DNA from: Acidobacteriota bacterium
GTDB lineage: Bacteria > Acidobacteriota > Thermoanaerobaculia > Gp7-AA8
NCBI GenBank assembly: GCA_003223695.1
Contig: QHVY01000133.1
Coordinates: 1-8,092, forward strand
Direction of reading: 5' to 3'
Length of the DNA stretch: 8,092 nt
The notes beneath the pieces were generated by a model. The model did no database searches. It was given only the letters and a program-made list of their open reading frames with translations, and was not told the DNA's origin. Shown piece by piece: positions 1-6,124 of this stretch (positions are counted from its first letter, which is position 1; each line of letters begins with the position of its first letter). The position numbers and the translations under genes were made by a program.

Positions 1-1921
1 AGAAGTCGTGACCGACTGCGTTGCGAACCGGAATGTTGAAATTGTCGATGACGTAGTCGCAACCGCCGGCGAACGCGATCAGCGTGCCGCCGTTGTCGAC
101 AAACTTCTTGAGAACGTCCGCGCCCTCTTTCTCGAGTGCGCCACGGTACTCGGGCGGCAACTCATCCTGATAGCGCATCGATCCTTCTTCCCCTCGGCGA
201 CGTCCGGTCGCGATCTCGTCCTTGTCGACATCAGGCAGGATAAAGACGTCGTAGTTTTGCAGGCCCGCTTTGACGTCCTGCGGATGCAGCGACTTCGGTG
301 CGAAGCCGTACTGATCGAGCAGCCAGCGCGTCCAGCCTTCGTCGAGCGCGCCGCCCCACGGGTTGTAAATCGCGATGCGAGGCTTCGCATCGTTCGCGTG
401 CTTTATGATGACGGCCTTCTGTTCGGGTTTGATGTCGGTTACGCGATGGCTGGCGGGGACGCCGGCCGCTACACGTTCCACGGTGACGCCCATCGCCAGC
501 GGCAGGGTCCACGTGGCTACGTCGTACGGCCGCAGAATTTCTTTGCCCGGCTGCAGACGCACTTCCGGATAGCGCTGCGGCTCGAGCAGCTCGGTGACGA
601 ACTTCGAATAGGGCTGTGCCATCGGGATCCAATAATCGCCGTTGTCCGTTTGCTGCACCTCGACTCCGTGCTCGAACAGGATCGAAGTCATGAACTGCGC
701 GGTCGGCCAGTCACGCTGAGAGTGTGGAATGCGATAGGCGCCGGATCCGACCGCCGCGCGCGCCCGTGAAACAATATCTCTCAATAAATCATCATGATAA
801 TTAGTAGCGATTTCCAGGAGGGCATCGGAGGCGATGCGCTCGTAATCCATGATGTCCCGCATGCGCCATGTCCCGCCGGGCCAGGGATTCGGATGATTGA
901 TTGTCGCTTTGTATTCGATCAGTCCCTTCTGTCCGCCGCGAAGCTCAGTCGGCTCGATGCGCGCGGGAGTGGCAATGCGTGCCGACGCAGTCTCCAAAAG
1001 CAGACCGGTGACGTTCTTCCACCAGCCGGTGTTGCGCGTGCCGCCGAGCCAGTACGCGTCGAATGAGTATCCGTAAATGAGACCCGATTTGTGCGCCTGT
1101 TCGAGGCGGAAGGCCATGTTCGATCCGATGAGATTCGCTTCGCGCCAGATGAGAGGATTCACGGTTGCGTCGACCGGATCGGCGAACGGCGGAATGAACA
1201 TGCGCGGCCCGTCGGTGCCCATCTGATGCTCGTCGACCCAGACCTGCGGGAACCACTCCTGGTACACCGCGCGATTCATCGCTTTGGTCTCGAGCTGCGT
1301 GAGCATGTACCAGTCGCGGTTGTTGTCGTGGCCGACGTAATGGTGATACAGCCATGGCAACCGTCCACCCTCGTAACGCGTGCCGAGGAATTTGCGGTAG
1401 TAGTCGGTGATCATGATCTGGCCGTCGGGATTGAGCGAGGGCACCAGCAGAAGCACAGCGTTGTCGAGCCGGCGTTTCGTTTCCGGATCATTCGCCGTGG
1501 CCAGCGCGTATGCCCATTCCATCGTCATCTGACTGGAGGCGATTTCGCTCGAATGGATGTTGCACGTCACGACGACGATCGATTTGCCCTCGCGGACGAG
1601 AGCATCGACCTGCTGGTCTGTTAGGCCGCGCGGATCGGCGAGCTGCTTCGCGATCGATTTGATCCGCGGCAAGTTGTGCATGTTCGCTTCGGAAGAGATC
1701 ACCGCCATGATGAGATCCTCGCCCAGCGTCGTTTTGCCGAGAGTCTCGATCTGCACGCGAGGCGATGCCGCCGCGATCGCGCGGAAGTAGGAAACGATCT
1801 GACGATAATCGGCGAGCGTGCGGTCTGTGCCGACGTCGAAACCGAGGAATTGGGAAGGAGATTGAAGGGCAGCGTTCGCGCTGAGGGCGATCAGCGCGAC
1901 GGCGATGAACAGTCTTTTCAT
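1..1921 (-). CDS. Secreted M14-family zinc carboxypeptidase (3' end beyond the left edge)
   Basis: This is the first 640 codons of an exported metallocarboxypeptidase, open at the left edge. The ATG at 1921 begins MKRLFIAVALIALSANA, a signal peptide with a likely cut after residue 17. The M14 catalytic set is visible: HSSE (zinc ligands His123 and Glu126), the VPSLNPDG stretch (160-167), DNNRDW (199-204, substrate-binding Asn/Arg), DEHQMG with the third ligand His232, and LLLETAS with the likely catalytic Glu310. From about residue 510 the protein resembles a class I glutamine-amidotransferase-like domain: KPRIAIY, then a D-x-x-F-I-L-P-D strand, then KKFVDNGGTLIAFAGG. This second domain is common behind such M14 domains in large environmental peptidases. 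It probably degrades peptides outside the inner membrane; substrate unknown. The start is set by the signal peptide and by TATAAT 7 nt upstream. Family assignment is firm, the C-terminal domain less so. Confidence 0.93.
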   Translation of the reverse strand, partial: MKRLFIAVALIALSANAALQSPSQFLGFDVGTDRTLADYRQIVSYFRAIAAASPRVQIETLGKTTLGEDLIMAVISSEANMHNLPRIKSIAKQLADPRGLTDQQVDALVREGKSIVVVTCNIHSSEIASSQMTMEWAYALATANDPETKRRLDNAVLLLVPSLNPDGQIMITDYYRKFLGTRYEGGRLPWLYHHYVGHDNNRDWYMLTQLETKAMNRAVYQEWFPQVWVDEHQMGTDGPRMFIPPFADPVDATVNPLIWREANLIGSNMAFRLEQAHKSGLIYGYSFDAYWLGGTRNTGWWKNVTGLLLETASARIATPARIEPTELRGGQKGLIEYKATINHPNPWPGGTWRMRDIMDYERIASDALLEIATNYHDDLLRDIVSRARAAVGSGAYRIPHSQRDWPTAQFMTSILFEHGVEVQQTDNGDYWIPMAQPYSKFVTELLEPQRYPEVRLQPGKEILRPYDVATWTLPLAMGVTVERVAAGVPASHRVTDIKPEQKAVIIKHANDAKPRIAIYNPWGGALDEGWTRWLLDQYGFAPKSLHPQDVKAGLQNYDVFILPDVDKDEIATGRRRGEEGSMRYQDELPPEYRGALEKEGADVLKKFVDNGGTLIAFAGGCDYVIDNFNIPVRNAVGHDF

Positions 1922-1928
1922 GGCGCGG

Positions 1929-1936
1929 ATTATAGT
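1929..1936. promoter_or_regulatory. Overlapping divergent -10 elements between the peptidase and lolC/E-like genes
   Basis: The octamer ATTATAGT reads TATAAT on the minus strand (1934-1929) and TATAGT on the plus strand (1931-1936). The minus-strand box ends 7 nt before the peptidase ATG, so transcription would start at or beside the A of the start codon, giving a leaderless mRNA. The plus-strand box would start transcription near 1943, about 60 nt before the permease ATG. No TTGACA-like -35 is visible; the upstream slot of the peptidase promoter falls inside the heptad repeats. Inferred from sequence and spacing only. Confidence 0.5.
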
Positions 1937-2002
1937 TGGCCGTTCGCCGTTGGCCGTTCGCCGAAAACATCTCCGGCCAACGGCCAACAGTCAACGGCCA
2001 AC
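1935..2002. repeat. Inverted pair of heptanucleotide arrays (GTTGGCC/GTTCGCC family), no cargo
   Basis: The left array (1935-1962) is four 7-nt units: GTTGGCC, GTTCGCC, GTTGGCC, GTTCGCC. The right array (1975-2002) is the same motif inverted: GGCCAAC, GGCCAAC, AGTCAAC, GGCCAAC. About 12 nt separate them. The two arms can form a stem of about 28 bp with a few mismatches. The pair fills 68 of the 82 bases between two divergent start codons and ends one base before the permease ATG. The same unit, in the same paired inverted arrangement, recurs at 3231-3258 and 3660-3687 around a gene. No flanking target-site duplication is visible. Confidence 0.9.
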
Positions 2003-2003
2003 G

Positions 2004-3227
2004 ATGAACCTTCCCTTCGAAATCGCCTGGCGCTATCTGAAACGACCGACCGACGCGCTCGTGTCCGCAGTCGGATTCGTATCGATTTTCGGTCTCGTCA
2101 TCGGCGTGATGGCGCTGGTGATCTCGATGGCGCTGATGACCGGCTATCGAAGCGATCTGCAGCGGAAGCTCCTCGCCGGCAACGCCGAGGTGTTCGTCTA
2201 CTCCGTCGGTACTCCGATCAACAACACCGGGCGGCTTCTTCAGATCGTGCGCACGACGCCCGGCGTGGCTGAGGCGGCGCCCGTGCTGTTTCAACATGCG
2301 CTGGTGACAACGGAGCGCAACACCACCGGTACCGAGGTGATGGTGAAGGGCATCGAGGCGTCGCGTGCGAGCACATCGCCGATGCTCGCGAAGATCGTCG
2401 GCCCGCGCGGAGTGTTCGCCACGGCCGAGGGCGAAGCGGGAGTCGCCGTCGGAAAATATCTCGCGACGCGACTCGGCGTCAGCGCTGGCACATCGATCAG
2501 CATCACGGTTCCGACCGAGAACTCCGGCAGTTTCTTGCCGCGGAGCTCATCGTTCGTGGTGACGAATGTCTTCGACACCGGTTTCTACGAATACGACGCA
2601 CGCTGGCTCTTCATCGATCTTCGCGATGCCGAGCGCTTGCTCGACATGCCCGGCTCCGCGAATCTGGTCGAAGTGAAGCTGACCCCACGGGCATCACTCG
2701 ACGCAGTGACGCGCGCCATCGAAATCCGCACCGAGCACCGATACGCGGTCAGCGACTGGCGGGAGATGAACCGGCAACTCTTTTCCATGCTGAAGATTCA
2801 GCAGCTCGTGCTGTTCATCGTCATCGGTCTGATCGTCTTCGTGTCGACATTCAATATCGTTTCCACCCTGATCATGACCGTGCACGAGAAGCGGAAGGAG
2901 ATCGGCATTCTCAGCTCGATGGGCGCCGAGCCTCGCATGATCCGGCGAGTTTTTTTGTGGTACGGCTCGATGGTCGGCTTCGCCGGCACCGCCACCGGCG
3001 TCCTCCTCGGCGTCGTCATTTGCTGGGTCATCACGCGATTCCGGCTGCTTTCCTTTCCGCCGGACATCGCCGAGGTCTATTTCGTGTCGTCGATTCCGTT
3101 CATCACGCGGGCCTCCGATCTGGCGATCATCTCCGCGTTTTCAATTCTCGTGTCGTTTCTGGCGACGATTGTGCCGTCAATGCGCGCTGCGCGGCTCAAT
3201 CCGGTGGAAGCGTTGCGGCACGAATGA
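2004..3227 (+). CDS. LolC/LolE-family ABC transporter permease (lipoprotein-releasing type)
   Basis: A 407-residue inner-membrane permease with the four-helix layout of the LolC/E family: TM1 at about 21-46, a large periplasmic domain at about 47-265, then TM2 (267-292), TM3 (320-345) and TM4 (371-392). EKRKEIGILSSMGA (295-308) is the cytoplasmic coupling segment that contacts the LolD ATPase, and the end RLNPVEALRHE is the usual family terminus. In the known system a LolC/LolE pair or homodimer with LolD extracts lipoproteins from the inner membrane for transfer to LolA. No LolD gene lies in the window; the next DNA downstream is the repeat-bounded cassette, 3 nt after the stop. The ATG at 2004 is chosen because MNLPFEIAWRYL matches family N-termini. 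An upstream ATG at 1905 would translate the repeats. No Shine-Dalgarno is visible. LolC and LolE cannot be told apart here. Confidence 0.9.
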   Translation: MNLPFEIAWRYLKRPTDALVSAVGFVSIFGLVIGVMALVISMALMTGYRSDLQRKLLAGNAEVFVYSVGTPINNTGRLLQIVRTTPGVAEAAPVLFQHALVTTERNTTGTEVMVKGIEASRASTSPMLAKIVGPRGVFATAEGEAGVAVGKYLATRLGVSAGTSISITVPTENSGSFLPRSSSFVVTNVFDTGFYEYDARWLFIDLRDAERLLDMPGSANLVEVKLTPRASLDAVTRAIEIRTEHRYAVSDWREMNRQLFSMLKIQQLVLFIVIGLIVFVSTFNIVSTLIMTVHEKRKEIGILSSMGAEPRMIRRVFLWYGSMVGFAGTATGVLLGVVICWVITRFRLLSFPPDIAEVYFVSSIPFITRASDLAIISAFSILVSFLATIVPSMRAARLNPVEALRHE

Positions 3228-3230
3228 ATC

Positions 3231-3258
3231 GTTGGCCGTTGGCTGTTCGCCGTTGGCC
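3231..3258. repeat. Heptad array, forward orientation, left boundary of candidate cassette
   Basis: Four tandem 7-nt units: GTTGGCC, GTTGGCT, GTTCGCC, GTTGGCC. The array starts 3 nt after the permease stop codon. It is inverted relative to the array at 3660-3687 and matches the left array at 1935-1962 in unit and length. Between this array and the following ATG at 3322 are 63 bases in which I see no clear Shine-Dalgarno or convincing promoter. Confidence 0.9.
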
Positions 3259-3321
3259 GAGGTACACTCGGGTTACCACACGAAGACCGCGTGAGCTTTC
3301 CGCTTAACCGCACCACAAATT

Positions 3322-3691
3322 ATGAAAAGCAATTATCGAGATTTACTCGCGTGGCAGAAGTCTATGGATTTGGTCGACGCCGTTTACAAGTCGGCTCGCC
3401 TCACAGATGCGCGACGCCGCAACATCAATTCCATCGAATATTGCGGAGGGTCAAGGAAGGTATAGCTTGCGCGATTTTCGACATTTCTTGAGAGAGGCTC
3501 GCGGATCCGGGCACGAGCTCGAGACGCGAATTCTGATTGCGGAACGACAGGGCTACATCTCAGCAGAAGAATCCTGTCGCTTGGTCACCGACACTCTTCG
3601 GGTGTTGCAGTTGATCAATGGCCTTATACGTCACATCGATCAGCGGCTCAGCTCTTCTCGGCCAACGGCCAACGGCGAACGGCCAACCTGA
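3322..3691 (+). pseudogene. Frameshifted four-helix-bundle protein (23S rRNA intervening-sequence protein family)
   Basis: Two frames together give a typical member of this family of roughly 120 residues. Frame one, from the ATG at 3322, gives MKSNYRDLLAWQKSMDLVDAVYK. Frame two then gives LASQMRDAATSIPSNIAEGQGR, the hallmark motif, followed by helices 3 and 4 to the TGA at 3689-3691. Between them the family normally has about 12 residues (the FPxxExFG region). Here only 4 nt remain, which fits a deletion of about 32 nt that shifts the frame. As written, frame one stops at a TAG after GGSRKV. Family proteins form small helical bundles; the name comes from ORFs inside 23S rRNA intervening sequences, but free-standing copies are common and their function is unclear. 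The last residues (RPTANGERPT) are encoded by the heptad array, so the native end may be nearer LSSS. An internal ATG at 3407 could give a truncated product lacking helix 1. Confidence 0.8.
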
Positions 3692-4241
3692 TCGGACCGC
3701 CACTCCACATACCCCAACCAACAGACACCAATGAATACTGCGTACAACAACGCAGTGAGGTAGAGGTGCTTGAAGGTGAACATCGCGATGTAGAACACAT
3801 CGACGCCGATCCACACGAACCAGTTCTCGATGTATTTGCGCGTCATCATCCATTGTGCCAGAAGCGAGAACGACGTCAGCGTTGAGTCAGCGTAGGGGAG
3901 GGCGGCGTCGGTTGTTCGGCGGAGAAAAGTACCGAGGGAGAGGGCGAAGACGATGGTGACGGCGATCGCCAGCGGATAGCTGCCGCGCCATCCGCTCGAC
4001 ACGCGCAATTCACTGCGATTTTCCCCGCCGTACAGCCACTCGTACCATCCATAGAACGACAACGCGATGTAGACTAGACGAACTGCAGGCCCATGTCGGC
4101 GTACAGCTTCGACTCCCAGAAGACGACGACATAAATGCCGACGCCGACGATCGCCGTCGGCCACGACCAGATGTTCTGCCGCGTGCTGAGGTAAACGCTG
4201 ATGAGAGTGATCGCCGCGGCCGCGGCTTCAGTCCAGCTCAT
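3640..4241 (-). pseudogene. pnuC: PnuC-type nicotinamide riboside transporter, frameshifted by a 5-bp tandem duplication
   Basis: Frame one from the ATG at 4241 gives 55 residues typical of PnuC N-termini, including QNIWSWPTAIVGVGIY and SKLYADMGLQFV, then a TAG. The other frame resumes at once with VYIALSFYGWYEWLYGG and runs to the stop at 3640, passing TDAALPYADSTLTSFSLLAQW, ENWFVWIGVDVFYI and LYLTALLYAVFIGVCWLGYVEW. The break is a direct duplication of GTCTA (plus-strand coordinates 4070-4079). Removing one copy restores a 198-residue reading frame, a normal length for this inner-membrane facilitator of nicotinamide riboside uptake for NAD salvage. The start overlaps the carA stop by 14 nt, so the two were probably co-transcribed. 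The final 14 or so residues (VGRSPLAVGREELSR) are read from the heptad array and beyond, unlike family ends. A sequencing or assembly error remains possible. Relatives in the family carry thiamine or riboflavin, so the substrate is inferred. Confidence 0.85.
3660..3687. repeat. Heptad array, inverted orientation, right boundary of candidate cassette
   Basis: Four tandem units on the plus strand: GGCCAAC, GGCCAAC, GGCGAAC, GGCCAAC, the reverse complement of the GTTGGCC/GTTCGCC motif. The array lies inside the overlap of two convergent reading frames: it encodes the tail of the S23-type protein on the plus strand and the tail of PnuC on the minus strand. It could pair with the array at 3231-3258 to form a stem of about 28 bp around a 401-nt loop. 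Confidence 0.9.
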
Positions 4242-5322
4242 CGATCAGCCGCATGAAGTCGCCGAAGAGATAAAACGAATCATGCGGCCCAGGCGCCGCC
4301 TCAGGATGGTATTGGACAGCGATCACCGGCTCGCGGCGATGGCGAAAGCCCTCCAGCGTCTGATCGTTCAAATTAATGTGAGTAAATTCCACATCATTTT
4401 CGCTGAGCGAATCGGGATCGACTGCGAAGCCGTGATTTTGCGAGGTGATCTCTACGCGGCCGGTTTGCAGATGCTTCACCGGATGATTACCGCCGCGATG
4501 GCCGAATTTCAGTTTGTACGTGCGTCCGCCTAACGCGAGTCCGAGGAGCTGGTGACCGAGACAGATGCCGAAGATGGGGACTTTGCCGATGAGGCGTCTG
4601 ATGTTCTCCTGTGCGTAGGTCACCGGCTCGGGATCGCCGGGGCCATTCGACAGAACCACGCCGTCGGGCTGCGCGGCGAGAATTTCTTCTGCCGATGCCT
4701 TCGCCGGAAAGACGGTGACTTCGCAGCCGGCGTGCGTCAGTTGCCGGAGGATGTCGCGTTTGACGCCGAAGTCATACACCGCGACACGTCTTCGAGCCTC
4801 GAGGGGCCGTTCATCGAACTCGTAAGCGCGATCGACGGTCACGCGATGCACGAGATCGAGTCCGCTCATCGATGGCGCTCTGCGCACTTCGGCAACGATG
4901 CTGTCGACTTCGCGATCGCCTTGCGCAGTGATCATTCCGCGCATCGCGCCTTCGGTGCGGATCTTTCGCGTGAGCGCGCGCGTGTCGACGCCCTGAATCG
5001 CGCTGACGCGATGGCGCGAAAAATAGTCGGCCAGCGACGTCTGCGAACGTGCGCTCGAAGGCTCCGCGATCACATCGCGCACGACGAATCCGGCGACCTG
5101 CGGCTTCGCGCTCTGCTCGACCGCCGCCTCGACGCCGTAGTTTCCGATGTGCGGATAAGTCATCGTCACGATTTGAAATCGATACGACGGATCGGTGGCA
5201 ATTTCCTGGTAGCCGGTCAGCGAGGTGTTGAAGACCACCTCGCCGATCGCGTTTTCTACCGATCCGAACGACTCGCCTTCGTACACGGTGCCATCTTCGA
5301 GGATGAGGCGGGCGGCGGGCAT
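4228..5322 (-). CDS. carA: Carbamoyl-phosphate synthase small (glutaminase) subunit
   Basis: A full-length 364-residue CarA. It hydrolyses glutamine and channels ammonia to the large subunit CarB, which makes carbamoyl phosphate for pyrimidines and arginine in the cytoplasm. The N-terminal CPSase domain (about 1-135) has LEDGTVYEGESFG and FNTSLTGYQEIATDPSY. The class I amidotransferase domain (about 178-360) has VLSNGPGDP, the nucleophile Cys254 in GICLGHQ, SQNHGFAV, and the His339/Glu341 pair in QYHPEAAPGPHDS. All catalytic residues are present. No carB lies downstream in the window; pnuC follows with a 14-nt overlap. The ATG at 5322 gives the canonical N-terminus and lies 8 nt after a TATAAT box, without a visible Shine-Dalgarno, so the mRNA may be almost leaderless. 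No PyrR- or ArgR-type control site is recognisable in the 22-bp intergenic region. Confidence 0.97.
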   Translation of the reverse strand: MPAARLILEDGTVYEGESFGSVENAIGEVVFNTSLTGYQEIATDPSYRFQIVTMTYPHIGNYGVEAAVEQSAKPQVAGFVVRDVIAEPSSARSQTSLADYFSRHRVSAIQGVDTRALTRKIRTEGAMRGMITAQGDREVDSIVAEVRRAPSMSGLDLVHRVTVDRAYEFDERPLEARRRVAVYDFGVKRDILRQLTHAGCEVTVFPAKASAEEILAAQPDGVVLSNGPGDPEPVTYAQENIRRLIGKVPIFGICLGHQLLGLALGGRTYKLKFGHRGGNHPVKHLQTGRVEITSQNHGFAVDPDSLSENDVEFTHINLNDQTLEGFRHRREPVIAVQYHPEAAPGPHDSFYLFGDFMRLIDELD

Positions 5323-5330
5323 CTTTGAGC

Positions 5331-5338
5331 ATTATATT
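5331..5338. promoter_or_regulatory. Overlapping divergent -10 elements between carA and the TPM-domain gene
   Basis: The octamer ATTATATT reads TATAAT on the minus strand (5336-5331), 8 nt before the carA ATG. On the plus strand it reads TATATT (5333-5338), 6 nt before the ATG at 5345. The whole intergenic region is only 22 bp, so it must hold start signals for both genes unless transcription begins inside coding DNA. The spacing places both transcription starts within about two bases of the start codons. No -35 match or extended -10 is evident. Inferred, not proven. Confidence 0.6.
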
Positions 5339-5344
5339 GGACGC

Positions 5345-6124
5345 ATGCTCCCATTCCTGCTGCTTCTTGCGGCGATTGCGCTGCCGCCAAAGCCCGACCA
5401 CTACGTCACCGATCGCGCAGGCGTCCTGAAAAACGCGACGGCGCTGAACGAAAAGCTGGCGAATTTCGAACGGCAAACCTCGGATCAGATTCTGGTCTAC
5501 ACGGACCAGCATCTGCCGCCCGACACGACGATCGAGGAGATGGGCAGCGAGGCGATGCGGCAATGGGGCGTTGGGCAGAAGGGGAAGGACAACGGCGCGA
5601 TCCTCTTCGTGGTTACTGGCGATCGAAAGATGCGCATCGAGGTTGGTTACGGCCTCGAAGGATCGCTGACCGACGCGAAGGCGAAGTGGATCACCAGCAC
5701 GGTGATAAAGCCGGAGTTCCAGCGCGGTGACTTCGATGCCGGCATCAACAAAGGCGTCGAGGCGATGATGGCAACCGTTCGCGGAGAATCTTATCGCGGC
5801 ACGGGACGAACCGTCGCACAAGCCCGGCGAAGTGAGGGGATTCAGTACTGGCAGGTCGCACTTATCATCGGTTTCCTCTTGATCGTGATTCTGCCGGCAT
5901 TCGCATTCATCGTCGTGGCTCTGCTAAGGAAGTGGATCACCCTCGGCAGCCTCGGTTCCTCAAATTCCGGCACGTCGTTCACATCGTCGGGTTGGGATTC
6001 CTCGTCGTCCTCATCATGGTCATCGTTCGATTCCTCCTCGTCGTCATCTTCATCATCATCGTCATCCTCCTTCGAGGGCGGTGGCGGCTCGGGCGGCGGG
6101 GGAGGGGCCAGCGATTCGTGGTGA
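5345..6124 (+). CDS. TPM-domain (YgcG/Psb32-like) exported membrane-anchored protein with poly-Ser/Gly tail
   Basis: A 259-residue protein. MLPFLLLLAAIALPP is a short signal sequence. A TPM domain follows (about 18-150), with DHYVTDRAGVLKN, then ILVYTDQHLPPDTTIEEMGSEAMRQWGVGQ, then DNGAILFVVTGDRKMRIEVGYGLEGSLTDA, then FDAGINKGVEAMM. One membrane helix lies at about 170-194. The C-terminal tail runs 6 Ser, Trp, a short link, 13 consecutive Ser (229-242 region), then a Gly-rich end closing with GGASDSW. A Gly/Ser-rich end with a terminal Trp is usual in this family; the long pure Ser run is unusual. TPM domains have been linked to photosystem II repair in plants and to phosphatase-like activity, but the role in most bacteria is unknown. 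The start at 5345 is chosen because it begins the signal sequence; an upstream ATG at 5225 lies in the antisense of carA. The TGA abuts the stop of the convergent mutase gene. Confidence 0.9.
   Translation: MLPFLLLLAAIALPPKPDHYVTDRAGVLKNATALNEKLANFERQTSDQILVYTDQHLPPDTTIEEMGSEAMRQWGVGQKGKDNGAILFVVTGDRKMRIEVGYGLEGSLTDAKAKWITSTVIKPEFQRGDFDAGINKGVEAMMATVRGESYRGTGRTVAQARRSEGIQYWQVALIIGFLLIVILPAFAFIVVALLRKWITLGSLGSSNSGTSFTSSGWDSSSSSSWSSFDSSSSSSSSSSSSSFEGGGGSGGGGGASDSW

Larger units (their letters stand above)
3231..3687. mobile_element. Candidate mobile cassette: S23-type four-helix-bundle gene between inverted heptad arrays
   Basis: A 457-bp segment with 28-bp four-unit heptad arrays at both ends in inverted orientation, and one gene of the 23S rRNA intervening-sequence (four-helix bundle) family filling most of the interior. 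Its left edge lies 3 nt after the permease stop. Its right edge lies exactly where the conserved part of pnuC ends, so both neighbours keep their coding sequence up to the boundary. The inverted heptad pair at 1935-2002 looks like the same ends without cargo. No transposase, integrase or target-site duplication is seen, so mobility is inferred from structure. It might instead be a repeat family that happens to flank this gene. Confidence 0.4.

Noticed and set aside
8..769. Plus-strand open frame opposite the M14 peptidase
   Set aside because: No family features; the minus strand encodes a continuous peptidase with zinc ligands and a signal peptide.
1905..2003. Longer lolC/E start at ATG 1905
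   Set aside because: The added residues translate the heptad repeats and the antisense of the peptidase start; the family-like N-terminus begins at 2004.
3231..3687. CRISPR array or diversity-generating retroelement (S23-like proteins share a fold with Avd)
   Set aside because: The repeats are contiguous 7-mers without spacers, and no reverse transcriptase or template/variable repeat pair is present.
3231..3687. True 23S rRNA intervening sequence
   Set aside because: The gene family fits, but no rRNA sequence flanks it; the neighbours are protein genes.
3231..3687. Target-site duplication around the cassette
   Set aside because: The bases outside the two arrays (aatc on the left, ctga on the right) do not match; the same is true around 1935-2002.
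4552..5328. Long plus-strand open frame opposite carA
   Set aside because: An antisense shadow caused by high-GC codon structure; carA on the other strand has complete catalytic motifs.
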